Of a DNA stretch of 64,000 nt, positions 17,714 through 28,073 are shown in pieces. Under the pieces are notes generated by a model. That model was given only the letters and a program-made list of their open reading frames with translations, did no database searches and was not told the origin of the DNA. Both the position numbers and the translations under genes were made by a program. The stretch's first letter is position 1. Each line of letters begins with the position of its first letter. This DNA comes from Pseudooceanicola endophyticus (GTDB taxonomy: Bacteria > Pseudomonadota > Alphaproteobacteria > Rhodobacterales > Rhodobacteraceae), in contig NZ_JAHIAB010000012.1 in the NCBI RefSeq assembly GCF_018760365.1, positions 62,001 through 126,000 on the forward strand. Reading direction: 5' to 3'.

Positions 17714-18766
17714 TCAGACCCGGCCCGTGCCCGACAGCAGCACCGCGACCGGCCGCGTCGCCTTGATCTCGGCGAAGACGAGGACCATCGAGGCGGTCAT
17801 CGGCACCGCCAGCACCGCGCCCGCGATGCCCCAGATCGTGCTCCAGACCGCCAGGGCCAGCAGCACCACGAAGGGCGACAGGTTGAAGGCCCGCCCCATC
17901 ATGCGCGGTTCCAGATAGGCGCCGACGAACATCTGCGCGATGGTCAGGCAGACCATCACCAGCACCGACATCCAGATATCGCCGAACTGCGCGAGGCTCA
18001 GCAGAACCGGGAAGACCACCCCCACCAGGGACCCGATGTAGGGGATGTAGTTCAGGAAGGCGATCAGCACGCTCCAGAACAGCGCGAACTCGATCCCCAG
18101 CACCAGCAGCACCACGTAGGAAATCGCCCCGAGGATGCCATTCAGCGTGGTCTTGACCAGAAGGTAGCCGCCGATCCGCTCGTTGATGCGGCCCAGCAGG
18201 TCCAGGGCGCGGTCGCCCTTTTCCTCTCCGCCCATGGCGATGACGACCTTCTTCGCCAGCACCCCGCGTTCGGCCATGAAGAAGGCGGCGTACAGCACGA
18301 CGAGGAACAGCATGGTGCCGAGGCCGCGCAGCGACAGCAGCGCCGGGGTGATGTAGGCGCCGAAGTTGATGCGATCGAAGGTGGCGCTGCGCACGTTCTC
18401 CCAGGTGGGCTGGTCCTCGATCCCGGCCATGCCGGCCAGCTGGGTGATCAGCGTCTCAAGGTTCTGCTCGTATTTCGGCAGCGCCGAGGCGACCTGGCTC
18501 AGGTTGTTGATCACCAGGATGAAGAACAGCACCACCGCCAGCGCGAAAAGCACCAGCACCAGCGCCCGGCGCACCCAGGGCGGCAGCCGGCCAAGCAGCG
18601 GCACCCGCTCCATTGAGGCGGCAGCCGCCGAAAGCACATAGACCGAGATCAGCGCCGCCAGCACCGGCACCAGCACCGGCTGGCCGACCCAGAGCACCCA
18701 GCCGATCATCAGCGCCAGAGCCGTTCCATAAGTGATGTTTCTAATTCGGAATCCGGATCCGCCCAC
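17714..18766 (-). CDS. AI-2E family transporter (PerM/TqsA-like)
   Basis: This 350-residue inner-membrane protein has about eight hydrophobic segments and the family C-terminal core: FLNYIPYIGSLVGVVFPVLLSL followed by an EPRMMGRAFNLSPFVVLLALAVW block with the family E-P-x-x-x-G pattern. Members include TqsA (autoinducer-2 export) and Na+/H+ antiporter-like proteins, so the substrate is open. The start is taken as GTG 18766; a weak GGGA lies upstream. A terminator closes it on the 3' side, so it is monocistronic. The 180 bp upstream (18767-18947) hold no gene and presumably its promoter. Confidence 0.88.
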   Translation of the reverse strand: MGGSGFRIRNITYGTALALMIGWVLWVGQPVLVPVLAALISVYVLSAAAASMERVPLLGRLPPWVRRALVLVLFALAVVLFFILVINNLSQVASALPKYEQNLETLITQLAGMAGIEDQPTWENVRSATFDRINFGAYITPALLSLRGLGTMLFLVVLYAAFFMAERGVLAKKVVIAMGGEEKGDRALDLLGRINERIGGYLLVKTTLNGILGAISYVVLLVLGIEFALFWSVLIAFLNYIPYIGSLVGVVFPVLLSLAQFGDIWMSVLVMVCLTIAQMFVGAYLEPRMMGRAFNLSPFVVLLALAVWSTIWGIAGAVLAVPMTASMVLVFAEIKATRPVAVLLSGTGRV

Positions 18767-18947
18767 GCTGTCCCAAGCCTCTTTTCGGTCGTGAAGTGAT
18801 CGCTACCATGACACCGGGATGTGAAGAATTGGAATAGCTTCCGGGTTTGAGGCGCCGGATTCCGGGTGACGTTCCCGCGATGTGGCGAAGGCGCCCGCCC
18901 CGCGTGCAGATGCGGCTTCCTTCACGCGCCTCGCGGGTGGCCCCGGC

Positions 18948-20471
18948 TCAGCGTCGCCAGCGCCGTTCCAGCAGGCCCACGCCCTCGTAGGCCAGTCCCG
19001 CGATCAGCACCGACAGCAGCGCGCCGCCCCAGATCGCATGGTAATCCATCCTGGCCCGCGCCACGTTCAGCAGGTTGCCAAGGCCGGTGCCGGTGACCAG
19101 CCATTGCGCCACCATCACCCCCAGCAGCGCCATCGGCGCCACCATCCGCAGGGCGGTGAAGGCATGGCCCAGCGACCAGGGCAGTGCCAGGCGCCACAGC
19201 AGTTGCCAGCGCGATCCGCCGTAGACCGCCAGCAGGTCGCGCGCCGCCTGCGGCACCGCCGCCATGCCCCGCGCCAGAACCACGTAGGCCGGGAAGAACA
19301 CCACCAGCATCGCCAGCACCACCGAAGCCGCCGTGCCGCGTCCGAAGACCAGCACCACGAAGGGCACCATGGCGATCAGCGGCGTGTTCTGCACCACCAG
19401 CGCCGCGCCCATCAGCCCCCGCGCCAGCCGCGGCGCCAACACTCCAAGCGCGGCCAGCCCCATGGCCAGCGCCATCCCCGCCAGCAGCCCCAGCCCCGCC
19501 AGCGGCAGCGTCTGCGCCAGCGCCTGCCAGAGCGGGCGCGCCTCGGGGGTCACCAGGTAGGCCAGCACCTCGGCCGGGGGCGGGGCGATCAGGGCGGGCA
19601 GCGCGCTCAGCCGCGTGGCCAGCGCCCAGAGCAGACCCGGCAGCGCCATCGCCACCACGGCCCAGAGCAGGCGCGATCCACCGACCGGCGCGCCCTCGGG
19701 CAGGGCGGCGCCCAGCGGCGCCGCCAGCCGGTCCCGCCCCGGTCCCCGGAACAGCAGGTAGCCCGCCCCCGCGATCGCCGAGGTCGCCAACGCGATCCCC
19801 CAGAGCCGCGCCGGGTTGGCCTGCGCCAGCGTCGAGAGCAGGAAGGCCCCGAAGCCGAAGCGCGCACCCGAGCCGAACTCTCCCAGCACCGCGCCCAGAA
19901 CCGACAGCGGCGCCGCCAGCCGCAGCGCCGCAAGGATCTCCGGCAGAGCGCCGCGCAGGCGGACATGGCGCAGCAGGGCGGCCTCGCCGCCGCCATAGAC
20001 CGCCACCAGCGCCCGCAGCCCCGGATCGACCCGCCGCAGCCCCATCAGCATCACCGACATGGCGGGAAAGTAGCTCATCAGCGCGGCCAGCACCGCCTGG
20101 GGGGCATCGCCGCGCAGGAACAGCACCAGCAGCGGGCCGACGACGATGGCGGGGATGGTGTAGATCGCGATGTTGATCCCGCGCAGCGCGCGCTCCAGCA
20201 GCGGCCAGCGGCAGAAGGCCAGCGCCGCCAGGAAGGCGGTGCCGCAGCCCATCGCAAAGCCCGCCGCCGCCGCGCGCAGCGTCGCCGCGCCGTGCAGCAG
20301 GTACAGCGGGCGCGCCTGCCACAGGTCGCCCAGGATCTGCGGCGGCGTCGACAGGATGTGGCGCCCCCAAAGCGTGCCGCTGCCCAGCCCCTGCCACAGC
20401 GCCAGCCCCGCCAGCACCACCGCCAGCGGCCAGAGCCGGGGCAGCAGACGCGGGATCGGACAAGCGGGCAT
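18948..20471 (-). CDS. ABC transporter permease, two permease domains fused (SsuC/TauC/ThiX type)
   Basis: This 507-residue membrane protein contains two BPD-type permease domains in one chain: residues about 1-240 and 270-507. Each ends with an EAA-type loop (VAVYGGGEAALLRHVRLRGALPEILAALR; LAVYGGSRWQLLWRLALPWSLGHAFTALR). The pore is therefore a monomeric fusion instead of a homodimer. Start ATG 20471 has AGGA upstream. It is divergent from an NMT1-like binding protein at 20617, obviously its partner. No ATPase gene adjoins; the orphan SsuB/TauB-type ATPase at 56169 is a candidate. The ligand is unknown. Confidence 0.88.
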   Translation of the reverse strand: MPACPIPRLLPRLWPLAVVLAGLALWQGLGSGTLWGRHILSTPPQILGDLWQARPLYLLHGAATLRAAAAGFAMGCGTAFLAALAFCRWPLLERALRGINIAIYTIPAIVVGPLLVLFLRGDAPQAVLAALMSYFPAMSVMLMGLRRVDPGLRALVAVYGGGEAALLRHVRLRGALPEILAALRLAAPLSVLGAVLGEFGSGARFGFGAFLLSTLAQANPARLWGIALATSAIAGAGYLLFRGPGRDRLAAPLGAALPEGAPVGGSRLLWAVVAMALPGLLWALATRLSALPALIAPPPAEVLAYLVTPEARPLWQALAQTLPLAGLGLLAGMALAMGLAALGVLAPRLARGLMGAALVVQNTPLIAMVPFVVLVFGRGTAASVVLAMLVVFFPAYVVLARGMAAVPQAARDLLAVYGGSRWQLLWRLALPWSLGHAFTALRMVAPMALLGVMVAQWLVTGTGLGNLLNVARARMDYHAIWGGALLSVLIAGLAYEGVGLLERRWRR

Positions 20472-20616
20472 GGGGGTTCCTGCAAAGCGGAGGGGGCCGG
20501 GATCAGGCCCGCTGCCTAGCCGCCTTCGCACGTCAAGGCAAGTATTGACGCATCCATGGTCAAGTTTCTATATGGCGCCACCCTTGCAGCCCCAGCCTTC
20601 AGTTTCAGGATCCCAG

Positions 20617-21597
20617 ATGACCCAGCTCAGCCGTCGTGCCTTCACCGCCGCCGCCCTTGGCGGCCTTGCCAGCGCCGCGCTGCTGCCGGGCCGCGCCGCC
20701 CAGGCCGCCACCAGCCGCCTTGCGCTGCAGGCGATCTGGGTCAACGACCCGGAGTTCAACGGCTATTACATCGCCATGGAAGACGGCTACTACGCAGCCG
20801 AGGGGCTTGAGATCGACTATATTCCCGGCGGGCCGGACGTGATCCCGCAGGCCGCGCTGCTGACCGGCAAGGCGGATGTGGCGCTGACCTCTCCGCCCGA
20901 AACCGCCGAGGCGATCTTTGGCAAGGGCGCCCCCTTCAAGGTGATCGGCGCGCAGTTCCAGAAAAGCCCCGACGCGGTGATCTTCCTCGAGGACAGCGGC
21001 ATCCGCACCCTGAAGGATCTGGAAGGGCGCACCGTCGCCTGCCCGCCGCTCAACACCGAACTGTTCCGCATCCTGCTCAAGCATGACAAGATCGACGCCG
21101 ACAAGATCAAGATCGTGCCCTATACTTTCGACCCCACCCCGCTGGTGCTGGGCGAGGTCGACGCCATCGTCGATTTCATGACCTCGATGCCCTATGTCAT
21201 CGGTCAGGCGGCCCACAAGAAGGCCGATTACATCCTGTTCTCGGATGCCGGGCTGGTCTACGGGCAGAACCTGGTCTGCGTCACCGAAGAGACGCTGGCA
21301 AAGCGGCGCGCGGATCTGGTGGGCTTCCTGCGCGCCTCCCGCAAGGGCTGGGAGACCGAGTTCCAGGCCCCCGGTCAGGCAGCGCTGCACTGGCAGGACA
21401 GCTGGTTCAAGGGCAACGGCTACACCCCCGACATGACCGCCTTCCACTCCAAGATCCAGGTCGACCTGATCAAGGCCAAGGGCGGCGTCTTCTCGATGAG
21501 CGACAGCTGGATCGCCAAGACGCTGGAAACGCTGAACGCCGTCGGCATCCCCGCCACGCCCGAGATGTTCGACACCTCGCTGCTGCGGGACCTCTGA
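20617..21597 (+). CDS. ABC substrate-binding protein, NMT1/THI5-like
   Basis: This 326-residue protein starts with a twin-arginine-like signal (MTQLSRRAFTAAALGGLASA, RR followed by a hydrophobic stretch and AQAA), so Tat export is possible. The mature domain shows the NMT1/SsuA pattern: NGYYIAMEDGYYAAEGLEIDYIPGG, ALLTGKADVALTSP and LKDLEGRTVACP. Relatives bind pyrimidine precursors of thiamine, riboflavin, sulfonates or nitrate. ATG 20617 has AGGA nine bases upstream. Its stop overlaps the start of an Old Yellow Enzyme gene (TGATG), so transport and reduction of the ligand may be linked. The ligand is not resolved. Confidence 0.88.
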   Translation: MTQLSRRAFTAAALGGLASAALLPGRAAQAATSRLALQAIWVNDPEFNGYYIAMEDGYYAAEGLEIDYIPGGPDVIPQAALLTGKADVALTSPPETAEAIFGKGAPFKVIGAQFQKSPDAVIFLEDSGIRTLKDLEGRTVACPPLNTELFRILLKHDKIDADKIKIVPYTFDPTPLVLGEVDAIVDFMTSMPYVIGQAAHKKADYILFSDAGLVYGQNLVCVTEETLAKRRADLVGFLRASRKGWETEFQAPGQAALHWQDSWFKGNGYTPDMTAFHSKIQVDLIKAKGGVFSMSDSWIAKTLETLNAVGIPATPEMFDTSLLRDL

Positions 21598-22706
21598 TGT
21601 CCCGGGCCCCGGCCGGCCTGTTCACCCCGCTGCGGATCCGCGGCCTCGAGTTCGCGAACCGGCTGGTGCTGTCGCCGATGTGCCAGTATGCGGCCCGCGA
21701 CGGGCTGGCCGGGGACTGGCATGTCGATCACTATGCCCACATGGCCATGTCGGGCCTTGGGGCCGCCGTGGTCGAGGCCACCGCCATCCTGCCCGAGGGC
21801 CGCATCACCCCCGCCTGCCTGGGCCTGTGGGACGAGGCCCATGTGCCGGGGCTGGCCCGGATCGTCGCCGCGCTGCACCGCCACGGCGCCCGCGCCGGGA
21901 TCCAGCTGGGCCATGCCGGGCGCAAGGGCGCCTGCGCCGCGCCCTGGGACGGCGGCGCGCCGCTGCCCGCCGGCCAGGCCGATCGCTGGCAGCCGGTCGC
22001 GCCCTCGGCGCTGCCACATGCCCCGGGCTGGCCGGTGCCCCGCGCGCTTGGCCTGGCCGACCTGGCCGCGCTGCGCGCCGCCTATGTTGCCGCCGCCCGG
22101 CGCGCCATCGCCGCCGGTTTCGACTTCATCGAGCTGCACGGCGCCCATGGCTACCTGCTGCACAGCTTCCTGTCGCCGCTGTCGAACCGGCGCGAGGACG
22201 GCTATGGCGCCTGCCCCGAGGCCCGGATGCGTCTGCCGCTGGAAGTGGCCCGCGGACTGCGCGCCGCCATGCCCGATGCCATGCCGCTGTTCTACCGCGC
22301 CTCCTGCATCGACCGGGTCGCGGGCGGGCTGACGCTGGAGGACACGCTGCGGCTGGCCGAGGGCCTGAAAGAGGCCGGCGTCGACCTGATCGACTGTTCC
22401 GCCGGCGGCATCGCCCCGGGCACCAACGGCGCCGCCCTCGGCGCGGCGCTGACCGGCCAGCACGGCATGGCCGCCCGGCTGCGCGCCGAAACCGGGCTGG
22501 CGACCATGGCGGTGGGCGGCATCCATGCACCGCGCCAGGCGCTCGACCTCATCGCGCAGGGCCAGGCCGATCTGGTGGCCGTGGGCACCGAGATGCTGCG
22601 CGCCTTCGATTTTCCGCGCCGCTGCGCGGAGGCGGCGGGCCTTGACGATCCGGATGCTGTGCAGCCGCTGCGCTACGCCTTCCACAACCGCGCCGCCCGG
22701 GGCTGA
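21597..22706 (+). CDS. NADH:flavin oxidoreductase, Old Yellow Enzyme family (YqjM-like)
   Basis: This 369-residue TIM-barrel FMN enzyme has YqjM/thermophilic-type features: SPMCQY near residue 26 (Cys29 and Tyr31 tune the flavin), the substrate-anion pair in ELHGAHGYLLHSFLSPLSNRR, and the C-terminal phosphate-binding AVGGI and VGTEMLR. Such enzymes reduce activated C=C bonds with NAD(P)H. The start codon shares one base with the stop of the binding-protein gene, implying tight coupling. The unusual pairing of a solute-binding protein with an ene-reductase suggests that the imported compound is its substrate, or that it handles a flavin-dependent first step. Confidence 0.92.
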   Translation: MSRAPAGLFTPLRIRGLEFANRLVLSPMCQYAARDGLAGDWHVDHYAHMAMSGLGAAVVEATAILPEGRITPACLGLWDEAHVPGLARIVAALHRHGARAGIQLGHAGRKGACAAPWDGGAPLPAGQADRWQPVAPSALPHAPGWPVPRALGLADLAALRAAYVAAARRAIAAGFDFIELHGAHGYLLHSFLSPLSNRREDGYGACPEARMRLPLEVARGLRAAMPDAMPLFYRASCIDRVAGGLTLEDTLRLAEGLKEAGVDLIDCSAGGIAPGTNGAALGAALTGQHGMAARLRAETGLATMAVGGIHAPRQALDLIAQGQADLVAVGTEMLRAFDFPRRCAEAAGLDDPDAVQPLRYAFHNRAARG

Positions 22707-22780
22707 TCCCGGGGGGCGGCTCTGGCCTTTCCGGCGCCAAGGCGGAAGGATGCGCCATCCGATCCCCGAAAGGCGCCGTC

Positions 22781-23989
22781 ATGACCGACTTCCCCCTCCC
22801 CGACAGCCCCCGCCTGCGCGCGGCCCTCGACCATCTTGCCACCAACCACGACCACTTCGTGGACGAGATCGTCGCCCTGACCCAGATCCCCGCCCCACCC
22901 TTCCAGGAGGCCGAGCGCGCCGCCGCCATGGCCGCGCGTTTCCGCGCCCTGGGCCTGACCCCCGAGATCGACGCCGAGGGCAATGTCACCGCGCTGCGAC
23001 GCGGCACCGGAGCCCCCGACGGCCCGGTGATCGTCGCCGCCGCCCACCTGGACACCGTGTTTCCCGCCGGCACCGATGTCACCGTCCGGCGCGAGGGGAC
23101 CCGGCTCTTTGCCCCCGGCATCGGCGATGACACCCGGGGCCTGGCGGCCCTGCTGGCCTTCCTCGGCGCGCTTCAGGCGGGCGGGGTCGACACCCGGCAG
23201 GACATCCTCTTCGTCGCCGATGTCGGAGAGGAGGGGCTGGGCGATCTGCGCGGCATCCGCCACCTTTTCACCAAGGGGCCCTGGGCCGGGCGCATCGCCG
23301 CCTTCTTCACCTTCGACGGGATCGAGACCGCGGACCTGACCATCGGCGCCGTCGGTTCGCTGCGCAGCCGGGTCGTGCTGCGCGGACCGGGCGGACACAG
23401 CCTGTCGAACTTCGGGCGGGTCAACCCGGCCTATGCCCTGGGCCGGGTGCTGGACGGGATCAGCCGTCTGTCCGCCCCGCCCAGCCCGCGCAGCACCTGG
23501 TGCGCCAGCACGCTTTCGGGCGGGACCGGCATCAACGCCATCCCCGCCGAGGTCAGCCTGGGCGTCGACCTGCGCTCTGAAAGCGCCGAGATCCTGGCCG
23601 ACCTGGAGGCCCAGCTGCGCACCCTGGTGGACGAAGCCGTCGCGGCCGAGAACGCCCGGGGCGACACCGCCGCCGGCGCCGTCACCGCCGAGATCCTGCC
23701 CCTGGGCCATCGCCCCGCCGGTGCCACCCCCGAAACCGCCGAGATCGTCCTTGCCAGCCTCGCCGCGATCCGCTCGGAAGGGTTCACACCCAGGATGGAC
23801 ACCTCTTCCACCGATGCCAACATCCCGATGTCGCTGGGCATTCCGGCGGTGAAATTCTCTCATGGCGGGTCCGGCGACCGCGCGCACACCCTTGAGGAAT
23901 GGATCGATGTCGAACCCACCCTGTCGCTGCGCGGGCTGCGCGCCGGGCTGAAGGCGCTGGTGGCGGTGGCCGGGCTGGCCGAGGGCTAA
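22781..23989 (+). CDS. M20 family metallopeptidase (PepT/DapE/CPG2 relative)
   Basis: This 402-residue protein has the M20 zinc-ligand motifs: HLDTVFP (His and catalytic Asp), GIGDDTRGLAALLAF (bridging Asp) and DVGEEGLGDLRGI (catalytic Glu-Glu). The dimerisation domain contains GPGGHSLSNFG and ends with HGGSGDRAHTLEEWID (C-terminal metal ligand His). It is probably an aminopeptidase or amidohydrolase on small peptides or N-acyl amino acids. Start ATG 22781 has AAAGG upstream. It follows the Old Yellow Enzyme gene by 74 bp on the same strand and may share its transcript. Confidence 0.9.
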   Translation: MTDFPLPDSPRLRAALDHLATNHDHFVDEIVALTQIPAPPFQEAERAAAMAARFRALGLTPEIDAEGNVTALRRGTGAPDGPVIVAAAHLDTVFPAGTDVTVRREGTRLFAPGIGDDTRGLAALLAFLGALQAGGVDTRQDILFVADVGEEGLGDLRGIRHLFTKGPWAGRIAAFFTFDGIETADLTIGAVGSLRSRVVLRGPGGHSLSNFGRVNPAYALGRVLDGISRLSAPPSPRSTWCASTLSGGTGINAIPAEVSLGVDLRSESAEILADLEAQLRTLVDEAVAAENARGDTAAGAVTAEILPLGHRPAGATPETAEIVLASLAAIRSEGFTPRMDTSSTDANIPMSLGIPAVKFSHGGSGDRAHTLEEWIDVEPTLSLRGLRAGLKALVAVAGLAEG

Positions 23990-24000
23990 GCCCCTCTTCC

Positions 24001-24023
24001 GCCCGGCAGGCCCCTTGCCGGGC
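24001..24023 (+). terminator. Hairpin after the M20 peptidase gene
   Basis: GCCCGGCA-GGCCCCT-TGCCGGGC gives a perfect 8-bp stem 11 bp after the peptidase stop. No U-run follows (GGGCCTCTCC). It probably ends the 20.6-24 kb transcript. Confidence 0.55.
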
Positions 24024-24053
24024 GGGCCTCTCCATGGCAAATAGATTGCAATT

Positions 24054-24064
24054 CAAATCATTTG
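24054..24064. promoter_or_regulatory. Candidate MarR operator
   Basis: CAAATCATTTG is a perfect inverted repeat around a central C, in a locally AT-rich patch 16 bp before the marR start (AGATTGCAATTCAAATCATTTG context). Position and symmetry fit autoregulation by the MarR protein and control of the downstream exporter. Confidence 0.45.
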
Positions 24065-24079
24065 GAATCGCATCTACCC

Positions 24080-24535
24080 ATGCAGGAGACTCCGCGCACG
24101 CGCTTCGGCTACCGCTTCGTGACCATGGCGCGCCAGTGGCGCCGCATGATCGACCATGACCTTGCCCAATCGGGGCTGAGCGACGCCAGCTGGGCGCCGC
24201 TGGTCAACCTCGCACTCGGCGGCGACGATGTCAGCCAGGCCGAACTGGCCGAACGGGTCGGGCTGGATGCCTCCAGCCTGGTGCGGCTGCTGGACCTGCT
24301 GGAAAAGCGCGCCCTGATCGAACGCCGCGTCGATCCCGCCGACCGCCGCGCCCGCCGCATCCTGCTGACCGATCTGGGCCGCTCCGAGGTGGCGCGCATC
24401 CGCGACCGCCTCCAGGGGATCGAGTCCGAGATGCTGGCCGATCTCGACGATGCCACCCTAGCCGCGATGATCGAGGCCTTCGAGCGCATCGAGACCCGCA
24501 TCCACGACGCCGACCCGAAAAGGAAACGGACATGA
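24080..24535 (+). CDS. MarR-family transcriptional regulator
   Basis: This 151-residue winged-helix protein has the MarR core: VSQAELAERVGLDASSLVRLLDLLEKRALIERR followed by the wing DPADRRARRILLTDLG. ATG 24080 is the likelier start; TTG 24062 would add six residues but would overlap the palindromic site. It overlaps the FUSC exporter gene by ATGA. The pair resembles MarR/aromatic-acid exporter units such as AaeR/AaeB-like or EmrR/Emr arrangements. The ligand is probably a phenolic or aromatic acid, by analogy. Confidence 0.9.
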   Translation: MQETPRTRFGYRFVTMARQWRRMIDHDLAQSGLSDASWAPLVNLALGGDDVSQAELAERVGLDASSLVRLLDLLEKRALIERRVDPADRRARRILLTDLGRSEVARIRDRLQGIESEMLADLDDATLAAMIEAFERIETRIHDADPKRKRT

Positions 24536-26319
24536 CCTCGGTCCTCGAACGGCTCGGTTTCGATCCGGGCAAGCTGGCCTTCGCGGGCCGCACGGCAATT
24601 GCCGCCTGCCTGGCGCTGCTGCTGGCCTGGGCGCTTGGACTGCACCACCCGCAATGGGCGGCAATGTCGGTCTGGGCGGCCTCCCAGCCGCTGCGCGGCC
24701 AGCTGCTGGAAAAAAGCCTGTTCCGCATCCTCGGCACGCTGGCGGGGGCGGCCGTCGGCATCCTGCTGGTGCAGGCCTACCGGGTCGAGCCGCTGCTGAT
24801 GGTGGCGGGCCTGGCGCTCTGGGTGGCGCTGTGCACGGCGACGACGAACCTGTTGCGCGGCTTCGTGGCCTATGGCGCGGTGCTGGCGGGCTATTCCGCC
24901 GCCATGGTCTCTCTGATCGACATCGGCCAGCCCGATCACGTGCTTGCCATCGGGGCCGACCGGGTCGCAACCGTGCTGACCGGGGTCGTCGTGGCCACGC
25001 TGGTGGGGCTGCTGCTGGCGGGCCGGATCAATCCCGCCGCCGGGCTGCGCGCCGATATCCGCACCCTCGTCGCCGACATCCTGACGCAGCTTGGCGTCCC
25101 GGGCGGTGCCTCGGGCACCCCGCGCGCCGCACTTCTGGAACGCATCGCCGCCATCGAGGAGGGGCTGGATCCCCATGCCGCGGGCTCCCTGCGGTCGCGC
25201 CAGCAGGTGCGCAGCCTGCGCGCGGTGCTGATCTCGGCGGTGGCGCTGCTGATGCAGACCGGGCGCCCGCCGGCCAGCCCCAACCTTTCGGCCGCCGCAC
25301 GCGCGCTGCGCAACGGGCAGCTCGACACCGCGATCTCCCATCTGGACGCCGTGAACCTGGCCGATCCCGATCAGGCGGCGGCCCTGTCGGACCTGCGCGA
25401 CGCGCTGGCGCGCCTGGAAACCACCGAGGCCGCCCCGACCACCCGCCCCGAACCGCCCGTCGTGCTGCACCGCGACTGGCTGGGCGCACGCGAAGCCGGG
25501 CTGCGCGCCCTGACCGCGCTGCTGCTGGTGGGGGTGTTCTGGCAGGTCAGCGGCTGGAGCTCGGGCAACCTGATGCTGCTGGGCCTTTCGGTGATGATCT
25601 CACTCTTTTCGACCTTCGAAAGCCCGGTGCGGATGATGCGATGGGTCGGCATCGGCCAGACCACCGGGGTTCTGGGGATGCTGGCCTGCCGCTGGCTGCT
25701 CTGGCCCCATGCCGGTGCCGAGGTGCAGCTGATCCTGATGATGATGCCCTTCGTGCTGCTGGGCGCCTTCGTGATGGCGCATCACCGCACGGTGCCGATC
25801 GCCTTCGACTACAACATGGTCTTCCTGCTGACGTTGCAGCCGCATTTCCCGCTGACCGGCAGCTTCGGCCAGTCGGTCATGGCCGGGGTCGGCGTGGTCA
25901 TGGCGCCGATGTTCGCCTGGGTGATGTACCGCTTCATGTTCCACGCCCGCCCCGAACGGCGCGCCGAGACGCTGGTGCGGATGACCCGCCAGGATCTCGC
26001 CGCCTTTGCCGCCGATCCCCGCGCCCTGGACAATGGCCGGGTCTGGCAGGCACGCCTCTATCACCGGGTGCTGCGGCTGATCCGCACCAGCCTGCGCACC
26101 GGCCAGGGCAGCGAGGCGGCGATCCGTCACGGGCTGGACGCGCTGCGGGTCTGGAACGCCGTGCGCCAGCTCCATGCGGTGCTGGCCGATCCCGCCCTGC
26201 CCGCGCGCGAACGCGACACCTTCACCCAGGCCCTCAAGCGCATCGAGCGGATCGAAGCCGATCCCGCCCCCGCGCTGGACAGCGTGACGCAGCTTTCCCC
26301 CCGCCTTCAGGCCCGCTGA
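24532..26319 (+). CDS. FUSC family transporter (AaeB/YccC-like aromatic acid exporter)
   Basis: This 595-residue inner-membrane protein has two FUSC halves: six hydrophobic segments within residues 20-170 (AGRTAIAACLALLLAWALGLHHPQWAAM is typical), a cytoplasmic domain, and a second membrane block at about 320-470 (LRALTALLLVGVFWQVSGWSSG; LMLLGLSVMISLFSTFESP). The family exports hydroxybenzoic and other aromatic acids, usually with an AaeA-like periplasmic adaptor. No adaptor gene is present here. AAGGAA precedes the ATG. It is co-translated with marR and ended by a terminator at 26328. Confidence 0.88.
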   Translation: MTSVLERLGFDPGKLAFAGRTAIAACLALLLAWALGLHHPQWAAMSVWAASQPLRGQLLEKSLFRILGTLAGAAVGILLVQAYRVEPLLMVAGLALWVALCTATTNLLRGFVAYGAVLAGYSAAMVSLIDIGQPDHVLAIGADRVATVLTGVVVATLVGLLLAGRINPAAGLRADIRTLVADILTQLGVPGGASGTPRAALLERIAAIEEGLDPHAAGSLRSRQQVRSLRAVLISAVALLMQTGRPPASPNLSAAARALRNGQLDTAISHLDAVNLADPDQAAALSDLRDALARLETTEAAPTTRPEPPVVLHRDWLGAREAGLRALTALLLVGVFWQVSGWSSGNLMLLGLSVMISLFSTFESPVRMMRWVGIGQTTGVLGMLACRWLLWPHAGAEVQLILMMMPFVLLGAFVMAHHRTVPIAFDYNMVFLLTLQPHFPLTGSFGQSVMAGVGVVMAPMFAWVMYRFMFHARPERRAETLVRMTRQDLAAFAADPRALDNGRVWQARLYHRVLRLIRTSLRTGQGSEAAIRHGLDALRVWNAVRQLHAVLADPALPARERDTFTQALKRIERIEADPAPALDSVTQLSPRLQAR

Positions 26320-26327
26320 GAAACCGG

Positions 26328-26358
26328 AAGCCCCGGCGCCATCGGCTCCGGGGCTTTG
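26328..26358 (+). terminator. Intrinsic terminator after the FUSC exporter
   Basis: AAGCCCCGG (26328-26336) pairs with CCGGGGCTT (26348-26356) around an 11-nt loop, followed by TGGGG. It is nine bp past the exporter stop and faces the convergent aldehyde dehydrogenase gene. Confidence 0.7.
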
Positions 26359-26425
26359 GGGAGATAAGGACTGCCGACCGGGGAGGTCGGCCGGCAGCCG
26401 GGCTCGGGTCCTGAGGAGGGATGGA

Positions 26426-27943
<1,518 letters not shown>

Positions 27944-28040
27944 GGTGTCCTCCTCTGCTCCGGTCCTCCACCGGATCATGGCTCCAACATGACACGCTGT
28001 ATCCTGCACCGCACCGGGGCCCCGGCACGCGACCCCGGCC

Positions 28041-28064
28041 ACCTGTCTCAGGGCTGAGACAGGT
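28041..28064. promoter_or_regulatory. Perfect palindrome upstream of the aldehyde dehydrogenase; likely activator site
   Basis: ACCTGTCTCA-GGGC-TGAGACAGGT has perfect 10-bp arms. It is about 100 bp upstream of the dehydrogenase start and 10 bp after the stop of the GAF-Fis gene. TGTCTC..GAGACA-like sequences are the type of site bound by AcoR-class regulators (from general knowledge, not checked). It could also act as a terminator of the regulator gene; there is no U-run. Confidence 0.55.
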
Positions 28065-28073
28065 CGCGGCCCC

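Noticed and set aside
20472-20616. TPP riboswitch before the NMT1-like gene
   Set aside because: The THI-box motifs (CTGAGA and ACCTG.TC..GGTAAT-like) are not present.
27944-28073. Sigma-54 promoter before the aldehyde dehydrogenase
   Set aside because: No GG-N10-GC element with good context was found on the minus strand, and the adjoining regulator lacks the AAA+ domain.
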